NCBI GenBank assembly: GCA_905211485.1
Contig: CAJMAW010000120.1
Location: forward strand, 1-8,680
DNA from: an uncultured Lentisphaeria bacterium
Lineage (GTDB): Bacteria > Verrucomicrobiota > Lentisphaeria > Victivallales > UBA1829
Length of the DNA stretch: 8,680 bases
Reading direction: 5' to 3'
The notes below the pieces were generated by a model, which was not told where the DNA came from, searched no databases, and worked only from the letters and a program-made list of their open reading frames with translations. A program made the translations under genes and the position numbers. Positions 1-5,295 of the stretch are shown piece after piece; position 1 is the first letter of the stretch; every line of letters begins with the position of its first letter.

Positions 1-195
1 CAGAGACCCGGCCTCCGGGTCCGCGGAACAGATGCTGAAGGGCCGGCGGAGAATCCGGTCCCGGCACGCCGGAATGCGGACATGTACAAACTGTCCCGGC
101 GCGGCCGCCGCGGCCAGTTCCGGCGCACGGAAGACAATCCGTCGGTAGGGGCCCTGGAGAACCCCGTTGAAAAGAATTTCGCAATGATAATCCAT
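1..195 (-). CDS. pyrK: Dihydroorotate dehydrogenase B electron-transfer subunit PyrK (5' part, truncated by window edge)
   Basis: The first 65 codons are visible and the gene continues past position 1. In class 1B dihydroorotate dehydrogenase, PyrK carries FAD and a 2Fe-2S cluster and passes electrons from the PyrD flavin to NAD+ in the fourth step of pyrimidine synthesis (family knowledge). The visible part is the start of the ferredoxin-reductase-like FAD domain. A PGQFVHVRIP stretch (residues 33-42) is followed by LRRPFSI (residues 49-55), the Arg-x-Phe/Tyr-Ser flavin-binding motif in the form usual for PyrK. The start at 195 is backed by GGAG at 203-206, seven bases upstream. The 2Fe-2S cysteines would lie outside the window. 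The gene is divergent from priA. Another member of the same reductase superfamily, such as an NfnA/sulfide dehydrogenase type subunit, cannot be fully excluded from 65 residues. Confidence 0.82.
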   Translation of the reverse strand, partial: MDYHCEILFNGVLQGPYRRIVFRAPELAAAAAPGQFVHVRIPACRDRILRRPFSICSADPEAGSL

Positions 196-349
196 CAAAT
201 TTCTCCGATCTTATGGGAATCGCATCCAATCAGGGATATATTAAGTACGCCATCCCGGCGGGAGGATTTTGTCCGGGAGAGGGTGTTTTTTGTGTGTCTC
301 TCGCACGTCGTCCTCTCCTGGCGGATCGCAATCGCAGGGAACAGCGCTG

Positions 350-358
350 TGGTATTAT
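350..358 (+). promoter_or_regulatory. Extended -10 promoter element for priA
   Basis: TGG followed by TATTAT (hexamer at 353-358) forms an extended -10 element (TG-N-TATxxT). I see no convincing -35 hexamer 16-18 bases upstream, which is common for extended -10 promoters. Transcription would start near 365, giving a leader of about 69 nt before the priA start at 434. Inferred from consensus matching only. Confidence 0.45.
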
Positions 359-359
359 A
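354..359 (-). promoter_or_regulatory. -10 hexamer of a pyrK promoter, overlapping the priA -10 on the opposite strand
   Basis: On the minus strand these bases read TATAAT, a perfect sigma-70-type -10 hexamer. It overlaps the plus-strand TATTAT by five bases. The best -35 candidate at a 17-base spacer (377-382, CTGTTA) is poor. Initiation near 347 would give pyrK a leader of about 150 nt. A closer promoter may exist near the AT-rich stretch at 236-244, but its hexamers are worse. Confidence 0.35.
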
Positions 360-433
360 CACTGGGAAAATGTTTTTAACAGCACCCGCGGAGGAAAATG
401 CGTGCTTTTGTCGGAAAACGGAAGAAGGAGTAA

Positions 434-2812
434 ATGCATTTCCGCTCCGCAAAAAAGGGAGAAAGGAGATCTGCTGCTCTTATGACTACGGCTCATCCGG
501 AATCCTCCTTTTCTTTCCGTTCTTCTTCCTTGCCCCCCTCATCTTCCGCAGTGCCGTCTTCTCCGGCGCTGCGTGCTGACCATCCTTCCGTGGCAAGGGT
601 GCTCATGGATCTTTCTCTGGACCGCCCGTTTGATTATCTGATTCCGGAATTTCTGCGCGGGAAAATTCAGACCGGCATGCGTGTCCGCGTGCCTTTCGGG
701 AAAGGCGACGGGGAAAGAAGCGCCTATGTGGTCTCCGTGCTCCGTCATTCGGAATATTCCTCCCTGAAGCCGCTTCTGGGCATCTGCGGGGAGCATCCGC
801 ATATACCGGGGGCCCTGATCCGTCTTGCGGAATGGATGAGCGAATACTACTGCTGCACACGGGAACAGGCGGTGAGGAATCTGCTTCCGGGTGCGGTCCG
901 GAGCGGGAAAATCCGGCCGAAGACGCGTTCGTGCTATTTTATATCCGATGCGGCGAAAGCTTCGGAATACATTGCGTCCGCCTCCGGACAGCGGAAGAAG
1001 CGGGCGGAAGTGCTGAAGCTTCTGCTGCGGAAACCGGGACTGGAGGCGGAGCGTCTGTCGGCGGAGTCCGGCGCGGGTCAGGGCGTGATCCGCGCACTGC
1101 GGAAGGAGGGACTCCTCATCCGGGAAGAAACCGTCCGGGAACGCGATCCCTTCCAGGGTGCGGACATCCAGCCGACAAGTCCGCTTCCCCCCACACCGGA
1201 TCAGGCCCTGGCTCTGGATCAGATTTTCCGGATGCTCGATCATCCCTCGGAACAGCGCGTGCTGCTGCTGCACGGAGTCACCTGCAGCGGGAAGACGGAA
1301 GTGTATCTTCAGGCCATCGGGCATGTTCTGGAATCCGGAGGGGACGCCATCGTGCTCGTTCCGGAAATTTCTCTCACTCCGCAGACCGTGACCCGTTTCA
1401 AGGCCCGCTTCGGCGACCGGGTCAGTGTGCTCCACAGCGGCCTTTCCGACGGAGAACGGCATGATGAATGGATGAAGGTCCACAGCGGACGTGTCCGGAT
1501 TGCCGTCGGGGCGCGTTCCGCGCTCTTCGCCCCGTTCCGTAATCTGAAGCTCATCGTTGTGGACGAAGAACATGAAAATTCCTACAAGCAGTCCGAGGCA
1601 CCCCGCTACAATGCCCGGGACGTGGCCGTCATGCGCGGGAAAATCGAAGGGGCTCTTGTCATTCTCGGTTCCGCCACGCCCTCGCTCGAATCCTACCGGA
1701 ATGCGGAAACCGGGCGTTATGCGCTTGCCAAAATGTTGAAGCGCAGCGAGCCGGAGATCGTCATGCCGGAAGTCAAGATCATCGATATGCGCATGGAGGC
1801 CGCGGACGGGGAAAAAATCCCCTTCCTTTCCCGGATGCTTGTCGAAGCTGTCCGCGACCGCATCCGCAAGGGAGAGCAGAGCATTCTTTTTCTGAACAAG
1901 CGCGGCTATGCCCGGCAGATGATCTGTGAACTCTGCGGCTATGTGGCGGTCTGCCCGGAATGTTCGGTGCCGTACACGTATCACAAGAAGTCGCAGCTTC
2001 TGACCTGTCATCTCTGCGCGGCGTCCCTGCCGGCTCCCCGGGTCTGTCCCGGATGCGCCTCGGAGCGTATCCGCTACCAGGGGGCGGGAACGGAAAGAAT
2101 CGAAATCATTGCGGGGGAAGTCTTCAAGGGCGCGCGCATCGCACGGATGGATTCCGACACGATGACGCGTCCCAGTCTCTATGAAAAAGTGCTCTCCTCC
2201 TTCCGGAGGGGCGAAACCGACATCCTCATCGGGACCCAGATGATTGCCAAGGGCCTGGATTTTCCCAATGTCACCCTTGTAGGCATTGTCAATGCGGACA
2301 TGGGACTGTACATCCCGGATTTCCGTGCGCAGGAACGCAGTTTCCAGCTCATCGCCCAGGTGGCCGGAAGAGCCGGCAGGGGATTTGTCAGGGGCGAAGT
2401 CCTGGTCCAGACCAGCAACCCCTTCAATCCCGCCATCCAATGCGCCGCCGAACACGACTATGCAGCCTTTTATCAGGAGGAAATGCCCGTCCGGATGGAA
2501 CTGAACTACCCCCCCTGCGGACACCTGATCGCACTCCATTTCGATGGAACCGACCCCGAAACCGTCCTCCGGGCCGCCATCGAATTCCGGGAACGGGCCA
2601 GACCCTTTGAAAACGAACCCTCTCTCCTCATCAGCGATCCCGCTCCTGCTCCGCTTGAACGCATCCGCGGGAAATACCGCTTCATGATGATCGTCAGGGG
2701 CGAAAAGCTCGGCGCATTCCGAAAAATGCTCCGCTCCGAAATCATGGCGTGGAGAAGAAAAAATAAACAGGTCGATTTCTATGCCGACGTCGATGCCCTG
2801 AACCTGATGTGA
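434..2812 (+). CDS. priA: Primosomal protein N', replication restart helicase PriA
   Basis: PriA is the 3'-5' DNA helicase that recognises stalled forks and reloads the replisome (family knowledge). The N-terminal fork-binding domain starts near residue 54 with ARVLMDLSLDRPFDYLIPE. Walker A is GVTCSGKT at residues 281-288, with Cys where PriA usually has Gly. Walker B is DEEH at 377-380. Eight zinc-binding cysteines lie at 498/501, 507/510, 525/528 and 538/541. GTQMIAKGLDFP (600-611) and QVAGRAGRG (642-650) are the late helicase motifs, and the C-terminal domain carries PAPAPLERIRGKYRF. The 792 residues exceed E. coli PriA (732), mainly through about 53 leading Ser/Pro-rich residues. The ATG at 434 has AGAAGGAG just upstream but only three bases of spacing from GGAG. 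The ATG at 482 has AGGAG at 464-468, 13 bases away. Either could be used, so the extension is uncertain. The gene is convergent with mntP. Confidence 0.96.
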   Translation: MHFRSAKKGERRSAALMTTAHPESSFSFRSSSLPPSSSAVPSSPALRADHPSVARVLMDLSLDRPFDYLIPEFLRGKIQTGMRVRVPFGKGDGERSAYVVSVLRHSEYSSLKPLLGICGEHPHIPGALIRLAEWMSEYYCCTREQAVRNLLPGAVRSGKIRPKTRSCYFISDAAKASEYIASASGQRKKRAEVLKLLLRKPGLEAERLSAESGAGQGVIRALRKEGLLIREETVRERDPFQGADIQPTSPLPPTPDQALALDQIFRMLDHPSEQRVLLLHGVTCSGKTEVYLQAIGHVLESGGDAIVLVPEISLTPQTVTRFKARFGDRVSVLHSGLSDGERHDEWMKVHSGRVRIAVGARSALFAPFRNLKLIVVDEEHENSYKQSEAPRYNARDVAVMRGKIEGALVILGSATPSLESYRNAETGRYALAKMLKRSEPEIVMPEVKIIDMRMEAADGEKIPFLSRMLVEAVRDRIRKGEQSILFLNKRGYARQMICELCGYVAVCPECSVPYTYHKKSQLLTCHLCAASLPAPRVCPGCASERIRYQGAGTERIEIIAGEVFKGARIARMDSDTMTRPSLYEKVLSSFRRGETDILIGTQMIAKGLDFPNVTLVGIVNADMGLYIPDFRAQERSFQLIAQVAGRAGRGFVRGEVLVQTSNPFNPAIQCAAEHDYAAFYQEEMPVRMELNYPPCGHLIALHFDGTDPETVLRAAIEFRERARPFENEPSLLISDPAPAPLERIRGKYRFMMIVRGEKLGAFRKMLRSEIMAWRRKNKQVDFYADVDALNLM

Positions 2813-2862
2813 AGGTTTCCTTGACGGATTCTTTTCACACGGCGCCTCGCCGGAAAAAGAAA

Positions 2863-2892
2863 AAAACTGCCGGGAACAAAACTGCCGGGAAC
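2863..2892. repeat. Perfect 15-bp tandem duplication in the priA/mntP gap
   Basis: AAAACTGCCGGGAAC occurs at 2863-2877 and again, without a gap or mismatch, at 2878-2892. It lies between the convergent 3' ends of priA and mntP. A small hairpin precedes it (CGGCG at 2840-2844, CGCCG at 2848-2852). That hairpin has no T tract after it on either strand, so neither gene has a clear rho-independent terminator here. Confidence 0.85.
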
Positions 2893-2919
2893 GGAAACCC
2901 CTCCCCTTCTCTCCCTCTC

Positions 2920-3603
2920 TCAGAAGTCCAGCACGCCCAAATGTTCCAGAAGAATTTTGAACCCGATCAGAATGATGGCGCTTCCGCCGGCCACGGTCAT
3001 GATGCGTTCTCCGGCGAGGGAGGCCAGGCGGCCCCCGATCAGAACTCCGAGAGCGCTGATCAGCGCTGTCGCAATGCCCATTGACAGTGCCGGAAAAAGA
3101 ATTCCGCTTCCGGCAAATTTCAGTCCGGCTCCGACCGCCAGGGCGTCAATGCTGGTCGCCACCGCGGGGAGAAAAAGTTTCCGCGGAGAAAAGAAATCGC
3201 TCCCGGCGGATGATGATGATGATGATGAACAGGGGATGCAGCCCTTTTCTCCGCCAGAAGAGTCTTGCGCATTTCCGGACTCCGCAGTCCCGGAAATGCC
3301 GACTGGAAGATCCGGAGTTCTTTCCTCCTTTTCATACGCCCCCCGGATCATGTTTCCACCGACAAACGAAAGAAGAAGAAACGCAATCCAGTGATCCAGA
3401 CTCTTCACCGCTCCGGCCAGAAGCGCCGCCGCAAGATATCCCAGCACAGGCATGAGGAACTGGAAGCCTCCGAAGAAAAGCGCCGCCCTCGCCGCATCGC
3501 GGAACCGATGCGCGCTTCGACCGCAGAGAGACCCCCCGACGGAAACCGCAAACGCGTCAATGGAGACGCTTAGTGAAATCAATAGAACTTCAAGGATATA
3601 CAT
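2920..3603 (-). CDS. mntP: Manganese efflux pump MntP (YebN family)
   Basis: This inner-membrane protein exports Mn2+ to prevent manganese toxicity (family knowledge). The two-repeat layout is clear. SIDAFAVS (residues 14-21) and SIDALAVG (151-158) are the paired signature sequences, with Asp16 and Asp153 in the middle of membrane helices. Gly-rich hydrophobic segments follow each, at about 37-62, 70-88, 168-193 and 203-220. The start at 3603 is supported because Asp16 falls exactly where E. coli MntP has its Asp16, although only a weak GAAG serves as ribosome site. At 227 residues the protein is about 40 longer than usual (near 188). The extra length is a polar cytosolic-loop insert at about 92-141, containing a CIPC motif (122-125) followed by seven serines (126-132). 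The SDR gene lies 549 bp upstream on the same strand, but a separate promoter is likely. Confidence 0.93.
   Translation of the reverse strand: MYILEVLLISLSVSIDAFAVSVGGSLCGRSAHRFRDAARAALFFGGFQFLMPVLGYLAAALLAGAVKSLDHWIAFLLLSFVGGNMIRGAYEKEERTPDLPVGISGTAESGNAQDSSGGEKGCIPCSSSSSSSAGSDFFSPRKLFLPAVATSIDALAVGAGLKFAGSGILFPALSMGIATALISALGVLIGGRLASLAGERIMTVAGGSAIILIGFKILLEHLGVLDF
3209..3228. repeat. Trinucleotide (GAT)6 microsatellite inside mntP
   Basis: Six GAT units plus GA occupy 20 bases. On the coding (minus) strand they are six consecutive TCA codons followed by TCC, giving the seven-serine run at residues 126-132 of MntP. Slippage would change length in whole codons, so it would alter the linker rather than break the frame. 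Confidence 0.9.
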
Positions 3604-3842
3604 GTTGCTTCAGTTTCTCTTTCTTTTCCCGTTCGCTCCCGTTCTTTTCCCGTTCTTTTCTCTCCCGCTTGACGGCTTCTTCCCCGCCCTTTCAGATTTT
3701 CCCACTTTTGGATTTTTCCCCTGTTCTTTCTTCCGCCGCCGGAGGGGGAAAACGAGGGATTCATCCTCTGCTCTGTTTTCCGCCGGAAGGAAGAATCCCG
3801 AAAGAGCCGAAAGAGAGGAAAGGCCAGAAAGCAAAAAAAGGA
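3604..3842 (-). promoter_or_regulatory. Long structured 5' leader of mntP, possible cis-regulatory RNA
   Basis: If transcription starts near 3842, mntP has an untranslated leader of about 239 nt. Two stem-loops lie three bases apart. One pairs 3745-3752 with 3714-3721 (8 bp, TTTTCCCC with GGGGAAAA on the RNA sense strand), with a nested 4-bp stem (3732-3735/3740-3743). The other pairs 3793-3799 with 3756-3762 (7 bp, GGGATTC with GAATCCC), with a nested 4-bp stem (3778-3781/3785-3788). Both apical parts carry similar CCGG/CGG sequences. mntP genes are often controlled by the yybP-ykoY manganese riboswitch (established), but I do not find that riboswitch's conserved loop sequences. The start codon also lacks a strong ribosome site. 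The RNA role is inference. Confidence 0.35.
3628..3659. repeat. Three imperfect 10-11-bp tandem repeats in the mntP leader
   Basis: CCCGTTCGCT (3628-3637) is followed directly by two copies of CCCGTTCTTTT (3638-3648 and 3649-3659). On the mntP sense strand these read as AAAAGAACGGG units, 24 to 56 bases before the start codon. They may be slippage products in a purine/pyrimidine-biased tract or repeated protein-binding sites. Confidence 0.75.
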
Positions 3843-3848
3843 AAAGTT

Positions 3849-3877
3849 ACTATATCCTCTTTTCTTTCGCTTTACAA
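3849..3877 (-). promoter_or_regulatory. Candidate sigma-70-type promoter of mntP
   Basis: On the minus strand TTGTAA (3877-3872, four of six consensus bases) and TATAGT (3854-3849, five of six) are separated by exactly 17 bases. This is the best promoter match upstream of mntP. It would start transcription near 3842 and make the gene independent of the SDR gene. Confidence 0.45.
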
Positions 3878-3935
3878 ATTCTTTTCCCGCAGTCTTTCCG
3901 TCTTCTCCTCCGGAAACGGGGCCGGAACGAAGCCT

Positions 3936-4052
3936 GGAGAAGGGGAGAAGGAAGGAGAGAAAAAGAGGGAAAGACGGAGGGTGAGGGCGAAGGGAGGAAA
4001 GAGGAAAAAGGGGAAAGGGGAAAAAGGGGGAGAAAAAAGGAAGAGGGAGAAG
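3936..4052 (+). other. 117-nt polypurine tract with clustered G runs
   Basis: Only three pyrimidines (3975, 3982, 3988) interrupt 117 bases of A and G. The segments 3936-3974 and 3989-4052 are pure purine. G runs of four, four and five (4010-4013, 4017-4020, 4026-4030) are spaced by AAA and AAAAA, with further GGG runs on both sides. The tract could therefore form triplex or G-quadruplex structures on the plus strand. Reading frames through it give only Arg/Lys/Glu/Gly or Ser/Pro/Phe low complexity, so it is not read as coding. Confidence 0.85.
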
Positions 4053-4061
4053 TGATCTCCC
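4033..4061 (-). terminator. Possible rho-independent terminator after the SDR gene
   Basis: On the minus strand GGGAGA (4061-4056), a five-base loop and TCTCCC (4050-4045) form a 6-bp stem. It is followed by a pyrimidine stretch ending in six T (4038-4033). It lies about 90 bases past the SDR stop codon. The T run starts six bases after the stem, which weakens the call. An alternative 8-bp pairing (4056-4063 with 4026-4033) also exists. Confidence 0.35.
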
Positions 4062-4152
4062 CCTCCCCGGAGACGAGGATAAGAAGGAAGGAAGAAAGAA
4101 AGTAAGTAAAGAGCGCTCACGCGGCGGAAGGGAGGGAGAAGATTCTCTTTTT

Positions 4153-4917
4153 TCAGACAATCGTGTAGCCGCCGTCCGCCAGGATCGTGGCGCCGCAGAG
4201 ATAGGCGGAGTCGTCATCGTCCACGAGGAAACGGACGACGCCTGCGATTTCTTCCGGACGCCCGAAACGCTTCATCGGCTGGAGTTCGAGGAAGGACTGC
4301 ATGGCACGTTTTTCGTCGCCGGTATCGCGGGCTCCGTCGTGAAGCCCCGGAGTGTCTGTTGTTCCCGGCGCGACGGCGTTCACCCGGATTCCGTACGGCA
4401 GCAGAGCAATGGCTGCGGCACGGGTCATGGAATCCACTGCGCCCTTGCTGGCATGATAAGCCAGATATCCCGGAGATCCCACCACGGCAAAGGTGGAGGA
4501 GAAATTCACGAAGACACCCCGTACGTCATGTGCGATCATGTGTTTTGCGCCTTCCCGGAGGAAGAGGAAAGCGCTGCGGACATTCGTGTTCATGACATTG
4601 TCGAATTCCTCGGCGGAGGTTTCCAGAAGGGGTTTATTCAGCTGAAGGGCGGCGTCATTCACAATGATGTCGATCTGTCCGGCAATCTGTTCCGCGGTTT
4701 CGATGACGCGGAGAATGTCCTCTTCCCTTCGGACGTCGCATTCTGCAAACAGAGCCTGTTTTTCTGTCAGTTCGCGGGCAAGTTTTTTCCCTGCATCGGC
4801 ATCCCGGTCCGCGATGATGACAAACGCGCCGTCCGCCGCCAGTCTCCGGGCGACAGCCTCTCCGATTCCTTTTGCTCCGCCGGTCACGATGGCCGTTTTC
4901 CCCTGCAGTGTTTTCAT
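4153..4917 (-). CDS. Short-chain dehydrogenase/reductase (SDR), substrate unknown
   Basis: A classical cytosolic SDR of 254 residues, the usual length for the family. It has a Rossmann fold with TGGAKGIG (residues 12-19) binding the cofactor. Asp37 at the end of the second strand suggests NAD(H) rather than NADP(H). NDAA (87-90) stands in for the usual NNAG. The catalytic tetrad is probably Asn112 (NTNV), Ser140 or Ser141, Tyr154 and Lys158 (YHASK), followed by PGTTDTPG (184-191) and the C-terminal DGG (248-250). I place the start at 4917 because AAGGAAGGAA sits just upstream at the right distance. The in-frame ATG at 4935 has no ribosome site. The gene resembles sugar/polyol dehydrogenases and 3-oxoacyl-ACP reductases, and sequence reading alone cannot choose between them. 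Its divergence from a secreted glycan-hydrolase operon makes a sugar substrate plausible but unproven. Confidence 0.92.
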   Translation of the reverse strand: MKTLQGKTAIVTGGAKGIGEAVARRLAADGAFVIIADRDADAGKKLARELTEKQALFAECDVRREEDILRVIETAEQIAGQIDIIVNDAALQLNKPLLETSAEEFDNVMNTNVRSAFLFLREGAKHMIAHDVRGVFVNFSSTFAVVGSPGYLAYHASKGAVDSMTRAAAIALLPYGIRVNAVAPGTTDTPGLHDGARDTGDEKRAMQSFLELQPMKRFGRPEEIAGVVRFLVDDDDSAYLCGATILADGGYTIV

Positions 4918-5295
4918 TTTTTCCTTCCTTTTCATGACGTTGCTGTCCGCGTTTTTTCTCCTCTCCGCATTTCTGCCGGAGCTTTTTCCTGGAGTTTTTC
5001 TTTCCCGGATGAGAGTTTCTTACATCTCAACATTTCAAACAGCAGAGCTACAGTACAGCTTCCGGAAAGGAAATGCAATTTTTTTTCTCCACCGGGAAAA
5101 GTAAGAGGGAGGAAAAAGGAAAAGCATGATTCGAGCATTGAGGAAGAATTTTTCTGCCCATATTGTTCTGTTCCCAATGAAAAAACTTACCCGGAAGAAA
5201 GCGGAAGGCTTGTAAAAACTTTTTTCCGTTATAGCGTAGGAAAAGAGCATAAAAGAGTCCCCTGATCCGTCAAACCCTGTGGAGATGACAAAATC
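4918..5295. other. Divergent intergenic region between the SDR gene and the hydrolase operon
   Basis: About 380 bases without a supportable gene. It contains the SDR ribosome site (4921-4930), AGCT half-sites flanking ACAGTAC at 5048-5062, a perfect palindrome TTCCGGAA (5060-5067) and a T8 run near 5080. Toward the hydrolase gene there is a TTGTAA (5210-5215) and a TATAGC (5230-5235), but their 14-base spacing is too short for a standard promoter. I therefore do not assign a promoter with confidence. The palindromes could be operator sites, but nothing here identifies a regulator. Confidence 0.5.

Larger units (their letters stand above)
3604..4152. other. 549-bp non-coding region between mntP and the SDR gene
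   Basis: From mntP outward it holds the pyrimidine-rich (plus strand) mntP leader with tandem repeats and two stem-loops, the candidate mntP promoter, the polypurine tract, a possible SDR terminator and an 8-bp palindrome GAGCGCTC at 4111-4118. Open frames crossing it are low-complexity and lack any domain or convincing ribosome site, so I call no gene here. Confidence 0.7.

Noticed and set aside
82..579. Plus-strand open frame of 165 codons over the pyrK start and priA leader
   Set aside because: It runs antisense to pyrK and into priA in a different frame, with no domain similarity visible.
539..2539. Very long open frame antisense to priA (about 666 codons)
   Set aside because: It mirrors the codon bias of priA, shows no domain and has no ribosome site. 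Such antisense frames are expected opposite GC-rich genes.
3604..3842. A canonical yybP-ykoY riboswitch before mntP
   Set aside because: I looked for the conserved GGGGAGUA-type start and the paired loop sequences and did not find them. Only a covariance-model search could settle it.
4136..4153. GAGA/TCTC stem followed by six T on the plus strand as a terminator
   Set aside because: The stem is only 4 bp with a tiny loop, and no plus-strand gene ends there. The T run simply precedes the SDR stop codon.
3452..4217. Overlapping open frames of about 160-217 codons in both directions across the mntP-SDR gap
   Set aside because: Their translations are low-complexity products of the purine/pyrimidine bias, rich in Arg/Lys/Glu/Gly or Ser/Pro/Phe, and they run into neighbouring genes in the wrong frame.
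4339..5265. Plus-strand open frame of 308 codons over the SDR gene and the intergenic region
   Set aside because: Two thirds of it is antisense to a clear SDR. The rest has no motif and no independent start signal.
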